DNA from: Candidatus Intestinimonas stercorigallinarum
Lineage (GTDB): Bacteria; Bacillota; Clostridia; Oscillospirales; Oscillospiraceae
Length of the DNA stretch: 6,525 nt
NCBI GenBank assembly: GCA_019115345.1
Contig: DXDV01000145.1
Span: forward strand, 1 to 6,525
Direction of reading: 5' to 3'
Shown here: positions 1 through 4,324 of the stretch, piece after piece
Layout of the letters: each line of letters starts with the position of its first letter
How positions within the stretch are numbered: the first letter of the stretch is position 1
Program-made: the position numbers and the translations under genes
Notes under the pieces: generated by a model
Told to the model about the DNA's origin: nothing
Databases searched by the model: none
The model's input: only the letters and a program-made list of their open reading frames with translations

Positions 1-90
1 ACAGCCTGGATTCAGCAGATATTATTTTACCACAGGAAGGCAGAAAAGGAAACGAAAAAAGTCTTAAGGTTTGATGAAAATGCCCCGCCC
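1..90. other. Non-coding left edge downstream of ppa
   Basis: This is the 3' flank of ppa. I see no convincing hairpin-plus-T terminator for ppa: reading on the minus strand there is a T6 run (plus 55-60) but only the tiny CTTAAG palindrome before it. On the minus strand, plus 24-29 reads as TAAAAT preceded by TG one base upstream, an extended -10-like element pointing off the left edge. It has no good -35, so this is only a hint of a leftward promoter. Confidence 0.3.
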
Positions 91-663
91 TCAGCGGTTG
101 GAACTGGGCTTTCCGACGGGGTTGCGGGTGACGCCCAGGAAGCATTCGCTGTAATGGACCATGGCGCGCTGGATGACCTCCACGGCGGCCTTACGGTCGT
201 TGACGTCGCCGGCCACGGCCTCCTTCCCCTCCAGGGCCTTGTAGACCGAGAAGAAGTGGGCCATCTCGTCGAAGATGTGGCCGGGCAGCTCCCAGATGTC
301 CTGGTAGGTGTTGTAGGTGGGGTCGGAGAAGGGGATGGCGATGATCTTCTCGTCGTTCTTTCCGCCGTCCAGCATGGAGATATAGCCCACGGGATAGACC
401 CGCACCAGGGTGAGGGGGTCCATGGCCTCGGAGCAGAGGACCAGCACATCCAGGGGGTCGCCGTCGTCGCCGTAGGTCCGGGGGATGAAGCCGTAGTTGG
501 CGGGGTAGTGGGTGGAGGTGTGGAGGACCCGGTCCAGGATGATGAGGCCGGTCTCCTTGTCCAGCTCGTATTTCTTCTTGCTGCCCTGAGGGATCTCGAC
601 GACGGCGATAAAATCCTCCGGCTTGATGCGGTCGGGGCTGATGTCGTGCCAGATATTGGACAT
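91..663 (-). CDS. ppa: Inorganic pyrophosphatase, family I (soluble)
   Basis: A cytoplasmic enzyme that hydrolyses pyrophosphate to two phosphates, pulling biosynthetic reactions such as nucleic acid and aminoacyl-tRNA synthesis forward. The 190-residue length is usual for the bacterial family I enzyme. The family signature GDPLDV is at residues 68-73. By comparison with the E. coli enzyme from memory, the Mg-binding aspartates fall at D67, D69, D72, D99 and D104. Other active-site residues appear as K31, R45, Y57, K106, Y141 and K142, so the enzyme should be active. The start ATG is preceded by AAGGAG (plus 674-679) with a 10-nt spacer, slightly long but clear. It is transcribed in the same direction as the DUF1275 gene upstream but lies beyond that gene's terminator and has its own promoter-like sequence, so it is probably a single-gene housekeeping unit unrelated to the sugar locus. 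Confidence 0.96.
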   Translation of the reverse strand: MSNIWHDISPDRIKPEDFIAVVEIPQGSKKKYELDKETGLIILDRVLHTSTHYPANYGFIPRTYGDDGDPLDVLVLCSEAMDPLTLVRVYPVGYISMLDGGKNDEKIIAIPFSDPTYNTYQDIWELPGHIFDEMAHFFSVYKALEGKEAVAGDVNDRKAAVEVIQRAMVHYSECFLGVTRNPVGKPSSNR

Positions 664-731
664 ATGGAATACACTCCTTAAACAATTACCTGGGGGGCGC
701 CGAGAGGGCCCGCCCGGTGGACATATGCTCC

Positions 732-759
732 ATTATAGCGCTTTTTCGGAAAAATACAA
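732..759 (-). promoter_or_regulatory. Probable promoter of ppa
   Basis: On the minus strand a perfect -10 TATAAT (plus 732-737) is preceded, after 16 nt, by a weak -35 TTGTAT (plus 754-759, 3 of 6). The leader to the ppa ATG would be roughly 60 nt. A small exact dyad TTTTTC-G-GAAAAA (plus 742-754) fills the spacer. It lies between the DUF1275 terminator and ppa, where a promoter is expected. Placement is by eye; the -35 is the uncertain part. Confidence 0.55.
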
Positions 760-830
760 CGACGAAGGGAAAAGACGCCGGAAGAGGGGGCGATTCCCGC
801 CGGGCCTTCCCGGGGAGGCCCCGCGGGGCG

Positions 831-865
831 AAAAATCCCCCAGCCCCGGCCTGCGGGGTTGGGGG
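831..865 (-). terminator. Rho-independent terminator after the DUF1275 gene
   Basis: On the minus strand an 11-bp GC-rich stem (plus 855-865 with 837-847, one A-C mismatch) encloses a 7-nt loop and is followed by ATTTTT (plus 836-831). It begins about 10 nt past the DUF1275 stop codon. It should end the lacI-DUF1275 transcript and insulate ppa. Between here and the ppa promoter (about 760-830) the DNA is GC-rich with short self-complementary stretches and no gene. Confidence 0.85.
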
Positions 866-874
866 TATGGACGG

Positions 875-1636
875 TCAGTGTCCGGCGGGCTTTTCCTCCA
901 GCAGGTCCCGCTCCACGGTGAGGTCGGCGTGGAGGAGGGCGCAAAAGACGACCATCAGGGGGATCAGGGTGACCCAGATGGCCCGGCCCGCCAGAAGGCC
1001 GCAGCACAGGGCGCCCACCGACACGCCGGCGGCAAATACCAGCAGCACCTGTGCATAGCGGATGGTCCTGGCCCGATAGGGCTTCTCCGGGTCCCGGCGG
1101 TGCTTGAACTCCTTGGCCAGCCCCACGCCGACCTGCCGGATGTGGTTGGTGGCGAAGGTGGTGGAGATGGGGACCCCCTCGGCCTGCCGGAAGGTGTTGT
1201 ACTGCATGGAGGCGATGAAGTTCACCGCCACCTGGGAGATCTGGGCCGGCGCCGCGTCGGGCAGCAGGCCCAGCCCCGCCACCACCAGCATCTCGATGGC
1301 GATGAGGAGGGTGTCCCAGCGGATGAACAGCCGGTGCTTGATGGGGTCGGGCACCAGCTCGGAGAGGAAGGCCCCCAGCAGGTAGGCCGAGATGGGGATG
1401 AGGTAATAGAGGGCGTCCCGCCATCTGCCGCTGCCCAGGGCCAGCCCCATGAGCACGATGTTGCCCGTCTGGGCGTTGCAGAACACATGCCCCCGCAACA
1501 GATAGGTATAGGCGCCGAAGAAGCCGCCCACGGCGGTGAGGGTGAAAAAGACCCAGGTCCGCTCGCACATGAGATAATAGACGCCCTGTTTTTTCCCGGT
1601 CTGCTCCACCGGGACCACCTCCATGGTTTCTGTCAT
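875..1636 (-). CDS. DUF1275 (YoaK) family membrane protein
   Basis: A 253-residue integral membrane protein of the DUF1275/YoaK family, whose biochemical role is unknown to me. Family hallmarks are the stretch GHVFCNAQTGNIVLMG at residues 49-64 and SMQYNTFRQAEGVPISTTF at 143-161. Hydrophobic segments lie near residues 29-47, 75-93, 108-124, 195-215 and 219-236, with a weaker one near 56-68, so about six membrane passes. The C-terminus is short and charged. The start is not fully settled: GGAGG (plus 1639-1643) is only 2 nt from this ATG and 14 nt from the next in-frame ATG (Met5, plus 1622-1624). The gene begins 48 nt after the LacI-family stop on the same strand, with no promoter seen between, so co-transcription with the repressor is likely. 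A role in sugar metabolism is suggested only by this neighbourhood. Confidence 0.85.
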   Translation of the reverse strand: MTETMEVVPVEQTGKKQGVYYLMCERTWVFFTLTAVGGFFGAYTYLLRGHVFCNAQTGNIVLMGLALGSGRWRDALYYLIPISAYLLGAFLSELVPDPIKHRLFIRWDTLLIAIEMLVVAGLGLLPDAAPAQISQVAVNFIASMQYNTFRQAEGVPISTTFATNHIRQVGVGLAKEFKHRRDPEKPYRARTIRYAQVLLVFAAGVSVGALCCGLLAGRAIWVTLIPLMVVFCALLHADLTVERDLLEEKPAGH

Positions 1637-1638
1637 TG

Positions 1639-1643
1639 CCTCC
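1639..1643 (-). promoter_or_regulatory. Ribosome binding site of the DUF1275 gene, awkward spacing
   Basis: GGAGG on the minus strand is the only Shine-Dalgarno-like sequence before this gene. It is 2 nt from the first ATG and 14 nt from the second, neither ideal, so the true start could be residue 1 or residue 5. The residues in between are not part of a conserved domain, so homology does not decide it. Confidence 0.5.
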
Positions 1644-1650
1644 GGCGGCG

Positions 1651-1671
1651 GGGGCGGGGAAGGGCCGCCCC
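1651..1671 (-). other. GC-rich hairpin between the lacI-type gene and the DUF1275 gene
   Basis: GGGGCGG (1651-1657) and CCGCCCC (1665-1671) form a 7-bp stem with a 7-nt loop in the 48-nt gap. No T-run follows on the minus strand, so it is not a standard terminator. It could modestly reduce read-through or translation of the downstream gene, or be a chance product of GC-rich DNA. Confidence 0.35.
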
Positions 1672-1684
1672 AGGGGAGGGGCCG

Positions 1685-2731
1685 TCACCTGGCCTTGACG
1701 CTGAAGCGCTTCACCAGGCTGGTGGAGACGGTGGTGTGCAGCAGCCCGACGGAGGCCAGCTGATGGGGGACCTCTCCCCGCCTGATGCGGCGGTCCAGAT
1801 GCTCCACCGCCACGATGCCCAGCTCCTCCTTAAAGGAGTGGACGGTGGTCAGGGGCGGGTCCAGCATCTCGCAGATGGGGACGTCGTCAAAGCCGATGAC
1901 CGAGACGTCGTTGGGGACGTGGTAGCCGTGTTTTTTCAGCACCCGGATGACGGCGGCGGCGATCACGTCGTTGTCGGCGAAGAGGCCGTCGGGGAGGGTG
2001 GACTTGCCCTTGATCCAGGCGTCAAAGTCCTGGAAGGCCCCCTCGGAGGAGATGTCCACGTCGATGACGGCGGACAGGGAGAAGCCCGCCCCGACCAGAG
2101 CGGCATAGACGCCCCGCTCCCGCTCCTCGAAGTTCCGGATGCGCTGCCGGGCCCTCACATAGCCCAGCCGGCGGTGTCCGGTGGACAGCAGGAAGTCCAC
2201 CGCCGCCTTGGCGCCGCCGTAGCAGTCGTTGGTGACGCAGTCCACCCGGCCGGAGAGCAGGCTGCTGTCCACCACCACCACCGGGGTGCCGCCCAGGGAG
2301 GCAAAGAACCGCTCCAGCTCGGGAAGCTGATTTTTGGTGATGTCGGTGCCCAGGAAGATGACGCCCCCGGCGTCCCGGAAGAAGTCCAGGGACTGGGGAT
2401 TGTAGAGATCGCCGGCGTTGAGATACCGGACCTGGGTGCTGTACCCCAGCTCGGTGGCCCGGGCCTCCACCCCCTGGAGGACGAAGGAGGAAAAGGAGGT
2501 GTGCTCCGCGATCTGCACGATGGCGCCGGCGTAGCGCACGAAGCAGATGGTCTTTGGCTGACCGGCCATGGCGGCGCTCTCCGGCCTGGAATAGCCCATC
2601 TGGGCGGCCGTCTCCAGCACCAGGGCACGGGTGGCCTCGCTGACGCCGGGCTTCCCGTTCAGGGCTAGAGAGACGGCAGAGGGGGATAAATTCAGCTTGG
2701 CGGCGATCTCTTTTGCTGTCACGGCGGGCAT
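1685..2731 (-). CDS. LacI-family transcriptional regulator, probable repressor of the sugar importer
   Basis: A 348-residue regulator of usual LacI-family length. The N-terminal helix-turn-helix spans residues 4-47 (VTAKEIAAKLNLSPSAVS, then ALNGKPGVSEATR and a final MGY). The hinge (about 48-58) is unusual: the canonical ARSL-type element is replaced by ESAAM, putting Met55 where the intercalating Leu is normally found. The periplasmic-binding-protein-like effector domain runs from about residue 60 to the end, with family motifs FADND (251-255), VIGFDD (278-283) and PLTTVHSF (293-300). The start is supported by GGAGG 7 nt upstream (plus 2739-2743). It is divergent from a ChvE-MmsA-MmsB sugar importer and shares a repeat-rich regulatory region with it. 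Control of that importer by binding a sugar or sugar phosphate is therefore likely but inferred. The ligand cannot be predicted from the sequence. Confidence 0.93.
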   Translation of the reverse strand: MPAVTAKEIAAKLNLSPSAVSLALNGKPGVSEATRALVLETAAQMGYSRPESAAMAGQPKTICFVRYAGAIVQIAEHTSFSSFVLQGVEARATELGYSTQVRYLNAGDLYNPQSLDFFRDAGGVIFLGTDITKNQLPELERFFASLGGTPVVVVDSSLLSGRVDCVTNDCYGGAKAAVDFLLSTGHRRLGYVRARQRIRNFEERERGVYAALVGAGFSLSAVIDVDISSEGAFQDFDAWIKGKSTLPDGLFADNDVIAAAVIRVLKKHGYHVPNDVSVIGFDDVPICEMLDPPLTTVHSFKEELGIVAVEHLDRRIRRGEVPHQLASVGLLHTTVSTSLVKRFSVKAR

Positions 2732-2764
2732 GAAGGCACCTCCCTGAGATCCATGAATTGCCGG

Positions 2765-2777
2765 TCCGCCGGGCGGA
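2765..2777. other. GC-rich dyad in the lacI-type leader
   Basis: TCCGCC-G-GGCGGA is an exact dyad with 6-bp arms about 25-40 nt downstream of the predicted lacI transcription start. It could be a short leader hairpin (4-bp stem with a 5-nt loop) or a protein site, but GC-rich palindromes of this size arise easily by chance. Confidence 0.3.
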
Positions 2778-2808
2778 AGCGCGCGCGGCAGACAGGTTTA
2801 TAGACCAT

Positions 2809-2837
2809 ATTATACCCTCGCCCGGGTCGGAAATCAA
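2809..2837 (-). promoter_or_regulatory. Promoter of the lacI-type gene
   Basis: On the minus strand TTGATT (plus 2832-2837, 4 of 6) and a perfect TATAAT (plus 2809-2814) are separated by 17 nt. Transcription would start near 2802, giving a leader of about 70 nt. An AACTAAAT repeat overlaps the -35 (2836-2843) and a 9-bp inverted repeat lies just upstream (2841-2868), which would suit autoregulation. Confidence 0.72.
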
Positions 2838-2840
2838 CTA

Positions 2841-2868
2841 AATTTACTAAAAATTTATATAGTAAATT
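2841..2868. promoter_or_regulatory. Inverted repeat upstream of the lacI promoter, possible operator
   Basis: AATTTACTA (2841-2849) and TAGTAAATT (2860-2868) are exact 9-bp inverted arms separated by 10 bp, immediately upstream of the lacI -35. The arm contains the ACTA core of the repeated hexamer. It fits a dimer-binding site, though the 10-bp centre has no CpG of the kind typical of LacI-family operators. Which protein binds it is unknown. Confidence 0.5.
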
Positions 2869-2977
2869 ATTTTAGAAAGGAAAGAGGGCGCTGGGGCGAA
2901 ATCAAGTGCGGAAATATATGCTAAACTCACAAAAACTGGCCTACTAAATGTTGCTAATTTCACAAAATAAAGTTAAA

Positions 2978-2990
2978 CTAAATATTTTAG
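2978..2990. promoter_or_regulatory. Dyad abutting the importer -35, possible operator
   Basis: CTAAA-TAT-TTTAG is an exact 5-bp dyad ending 1 bp before the TTGACA box. Its left arm is part of one of the ACTAAA repeats. A protein bound here would contact or block RNA polymerase. Its position makes it a plausible operator; the short arms and AT-richness limit certainty. Confidence 0.45.
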
Positions 2991-2991
2991 G

Positions 2992-3020
2992 TTGACAATG
3001 AACTAAATATATACTAAACT
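2992..3020 (+). promoter_or_regulatory. Promoter of the sugar-importer operon
   Basis: An exact TTGACA (2992-2997) and TAAACT (3015-3020, 4 of 6) are separated by 17 nt. Transcription would begin near A3027/A3028, leaving a leader of about 62 nt. Two ACTAAA repeats lie inside it, one in the spacer and one overlapping the -10, so repressor binding there would occlude polymerase. A better -10 match, TATACT at 3010-3015, lacks a properly spaced -35. Confidence 0.7.
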
Positions 3021-3030
3021 TTACTCAAGA

Positions 3031-3047
3031 GCAGCGGGACACGCTGC
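3031..3047 (+). other. Stem-loop at the 5' end of the importer mRNA
   Basis: GCAGCG (3031-3036) and CGCTGC (3042-3047) form a 6-bp GC-rich stem with a 5-nt loop, starting about 4 nt after the predicted transcription start. Such 5'-terminal hairpins can protect mRNA from decay. No T-run follows, so it is not a terminator, and it leaves the ribosome binding site free. Confidence 0.5.
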
Positions 3048-3089
3048 GCAAGAGTCCCCCCAATTCACATCATTTTAGGAAAAGGAGAA

Positions 3090-4229
3090 ATGGAAATAAA
3101 AAAGCTGCTTGCACTGCTCCTGGCCGCCACCATGACCCTCTCCCTCGCCGCCTGCGGCGGCGGCGAGACCTCCGCTCCCGAGAGCACCACCCCCGCTGAG
3201 ACCGGCACCACCGAGACCACCCCCGCCGAGACCGGCTCCGCCGGCGGCAACCTGGTGGGCGTGGCCATGCCCACCAAGGACCTGCAGCGCTGGAACCAGG
3301 ACGGCGAGAACATGAAGGCCCAGCTGGAGGCCGCCGGCTACACCGTGGACCTGCAGTACGCCGCCAACGACATCCCCACCCAGGTCTCCCAGATCGAGAA
3401 CATGGTCGCCAACGGCTGTGAGGTGCTGGTGATCGCCTCCATCGACGGCGAGGCCCTGGGCACCGCGCTGGACCAGGCCAAGGCTGCGGGCATCCCCGTC
3501 ATCTCCTATGACCGCCTGATCATGAACTCCGACGCCGTGAGCTACTACGCCACCTTCGATAACTGGAACGTGGGCGTGAAGCAGGGCGAGTACATCGTGG
3601 AGGCCCTGGACCTGGAGAACGCCGGCGACAAGACCTACAACATCGAGTTCATCACCGGCGACCCCGGCGACAACAACATCAACTTCTTCTTCGACGGCGC
3701 CATGAGCGTCCTCCAGCCCTACCTCGACGCCGGCACCCTGGTCTGCCCCTCCGGCCAGACCGAGAAGCAGACCGTGGCCACCGCCAACTGGGCCTCTGAC
3801 GCCGCCCAGTCCCGCTTCGAGAACATCCTGGCCTCCTACTACGCCGACGGCACTCAGCTGGACGTGGTCCTGGCCTCCAACGACTCCACCGCTCTGGGCG
3901 TGGCCAACGCCCTGGCCTCCTCCTACACCGGCGCCTACCCCATCCTCACCGGTCAGGACTGCGACATCGCCAACGTGAAGAACATTGTGGCCGGCAAGCA
4001 GTCCATGTCCGTGTTCAAGGACACCCGCGATCTGGCCGCCAAGACCGTGGAGATGGTGGACGCCCTGATGAAGGGCTCCGAGCCCCCCATCAACGACACC
4101 GAGACCTACGACAACGGCACCGGCATCATCCCCAGCTACCTGTGTGAGCCCGTGGTGTGCACCACCGAGAACTACCAGGAGCTGCTGGTGGACTCCGGCT
4201 ACTACACCGAGGCCGACCTGGCCAGCTGA
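3090..4229 (+). CDS. chvE: ChvE-type multiple-monosaccharide-binding lipoprotein of an ABC importer
   Basis: The extracellular sugar receptor of a CUT2-class ABC importer. Residues 1-21 are a lipoprotein signal (KK, hydrophobic core, then LAAC), giving a lipid-anchored Cys22. Residues 26-53 are a Thr/Pro/Glu-rich linker containing TTPAETG twice. The binding domain from about residue 54 matches Agrobacterium ChvE closely by memory. Shared stretches are MPTK-RW (60-68), DLQYA and DIP-Q-SQIENMV (87-106), VLVIASIDG (112-120), YDRLI (140-144), SYYATFDN (151-158), and later GDPGDNN, FFFDGAMSVL, GQD, FKDTR and IPSYL. ChvE proteins bind several aldoses such as glucose, galactose, arabinose and xylose; the ligand here is not predictable. 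The 379-residue length is usual with the linker. AGGAAAAGGAG precedes the ATG, with GGAG only 2 nt away and AGGA 9 nt away. It is first in an operon with the ATPase and permease. Codon use is strongly biased to C/G-ending codons, consistent with high expression. Confidence 0.95.
   Translation: MEIKKLLALLLAATMTLSLAACGGGETSAPESTTPAETGTTETTPAETGSAGGNLVGVAMPTKDLQRWNQDGENMKAQLEAAGYTVDLQYAANDIPTQVSQIENMVANGCEVLVIASIDGEALGTALDQAKAAGIPVISYDRLIMNSDAVSYYATFDNWNVGVKQGEYIVEALDLENAGDKTYNIEFITGDPGDNNINFFFDGAMSVLQPYLDAGTLVCPSGQTEKQTVATANWASDAAQSRFENILASYYADGTQLDVVLASNDSTALGVANALASSYTGAYPILTGQDCDIANVKNIVAGKQSMSVFKDTRDLAAKTVEMVDALMKGSEPPINDTETYDNGTGIIPSYLCEPVVCTTENYQELLVDSGYYTEADLAS
3186..3236 (+). repeat. 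Short tandem repeat encoding the lipoprotein linker
   Basis: Two 21-nt copies (3186-3206 and 3216-3236), 30 nt apart and differing at one position, encode TTPAETG twice. The intervening codons (TTE) keep the same Thr/Glu style. This is a flexible tether between the lipid anchor and the binding domain; repeat units of whole codons can change in number without breaking the frame. Confidence 0.7.
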
Positions 4230-4240
4230 CCCTGACGCCG

Positions 4241-4258
4241 GTTCCGGTCCTCCGGAAC
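4241..4258 (+). other. First intercistronic hairpin after the binding-protein gene
   Basis: GTTCCGG (4241-4247) and CCGGAAC (4252-4258) form an exact 7-bp stem with a TCCT loop, 11 nt after the stop codon. No T-run follows. It is the smaller of two consecutive hairpins in the 92-nt gap. Confidence 0.55.
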
Positions 4259-4264
4259 GCATCC

Positions 4265-4299
4265 TTCGGGCAAGGCGGGAGCTTCCCGCCTTGCCCGAA
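4265..4299 (+). terminator. Strong intercistronic hairpin, probable attenuating or mRNA-stabilising element
   Basis: A perfect 16-bp inverted repeat (4265-4280 with 4284-4299) with a 3-nt GCT loop. It is followed by A-rich sequence rather than a T-run, so it is not a standard rho-independent terminator. Between a binding-protein gene and its transporter genes, such hairpins usually protect the upstream mRNA from 3' decay or cause partial termination. This makes the receptor more abundant than the membrane components. The structure is seen directly; the role is inferred. It ends 11 nt before the GAGGTGAT ribosome binding site of the ATPase gene. Confidence 0.65.
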
Positions 4300-4310
4300 A
4301 CCATACAAAT

Positions 4311-4324
4311 GAGGTGATATCTTG
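4311..4324 (+). promoter_or_regulatory. Ribosome binding site and TTG start of the ATPase gene
   Basis: GAGGTGAT (4311-4318) sits at proper distance from a TTG codon (4322-4324). Initiation there puts the conserved family N-terminus (ILEMRNITKLFPGV) at residues 5-18. The next in-frame ATG, codon 8, would cut into the first beta-strand and has no Shine-Dalgarno sequence, so TTG is preferred. Confidence 0.85.

Larger units (their letters stand above)
2837..3018 (+). repeat. Cluster of six ACTAAA direct repeats
   Basis: Exact ACTAAA occurs at 2837-2842, 2846-2851, 2943-2948, 2977-2982, 3002-3007 and 3013-3018, all on the plus strand. Three copies extend to AACTAAAT (2836, 2976, 3001) and two to AACTAAATAT (2976-2985, 3001-3010). 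A variant GCTAAAC lies at 2920-2926. Copies overlap the lacI -35, the importer spacer and the importer -10. These are candidate half-sites for the divergent regulator or a second regulator. AT-rich composition raises the chance expectation, but the density and promoter overlap are notable. Confidence 0.6.
2732..3089. promoter_or_regulatory. Divergent regulatory region between the repressor and the importer
   Basis: This 358-bp gene-free stretch separates the lacI-type gene (leftward) from the binding-protein gene (rightward). About 2795-3090 is strikingly AT-rich against GC-rich coding flanks, except for a short GC-rich patch at 2884-2898. It contains one promoter in each direction, six ACTAAA hexamers, an inverted repeat beside the lacI promoter, a dyad abutting the importer -35, and a hairpin in the importer leader. 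I see no small ORF or structured RNA of a recognisable riboswitch class. Confidence 0.85.

Noticed and set aside
154..681. Open frames overlapping ppa on both strands
   Set aside because: ppa has all active-site residues in its own frame; the others are compositionally odd shadows.
623..2668. A 681-codon open frame on the plus strand opposite the DUF1275 and LacI-type genes
   Set aside because: It is rich in Gly/His/Gln/Asp/Val with no domain or sensible hydrophobic pattern and lies antisense to two well-recognised genes. GC-rich codon bias on the other strand creates such frames.
2911..2927. A second rightward promoter at TG-C-TAAACT (2919-2927)
   Set aside because: It resembles an extended -10 but has no acceptable -35 at 16-18 nt, and the TTGACA promoter downstream is far better.
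2732..3089. A CRISPR array, attachment site or insertion-sequence end in the repeat-rich region
   Set aside because: The repeats are 6-10 nt, irregularly spaced and promoter-associated; there is no transposase, integrase, tRNA end or regular spacer pattern.
4265..4299. Calling the long hairpin a full rho-independent terminator of the receptor gene
   Set aside because: No T-run follows, the ATPase gene starts 22 nt later with a good ribosome binding site, and no promoter lies between; attenuation or stabilisation fits better.
3075..4304. A 409-codon open frame antisense to the ChvE-type gene
   Set aside because: Low-complexity Gly/Val/His/Leu sequence produced by the C-ending codons of the sense gene; no motif and no ribosome binding site of note.
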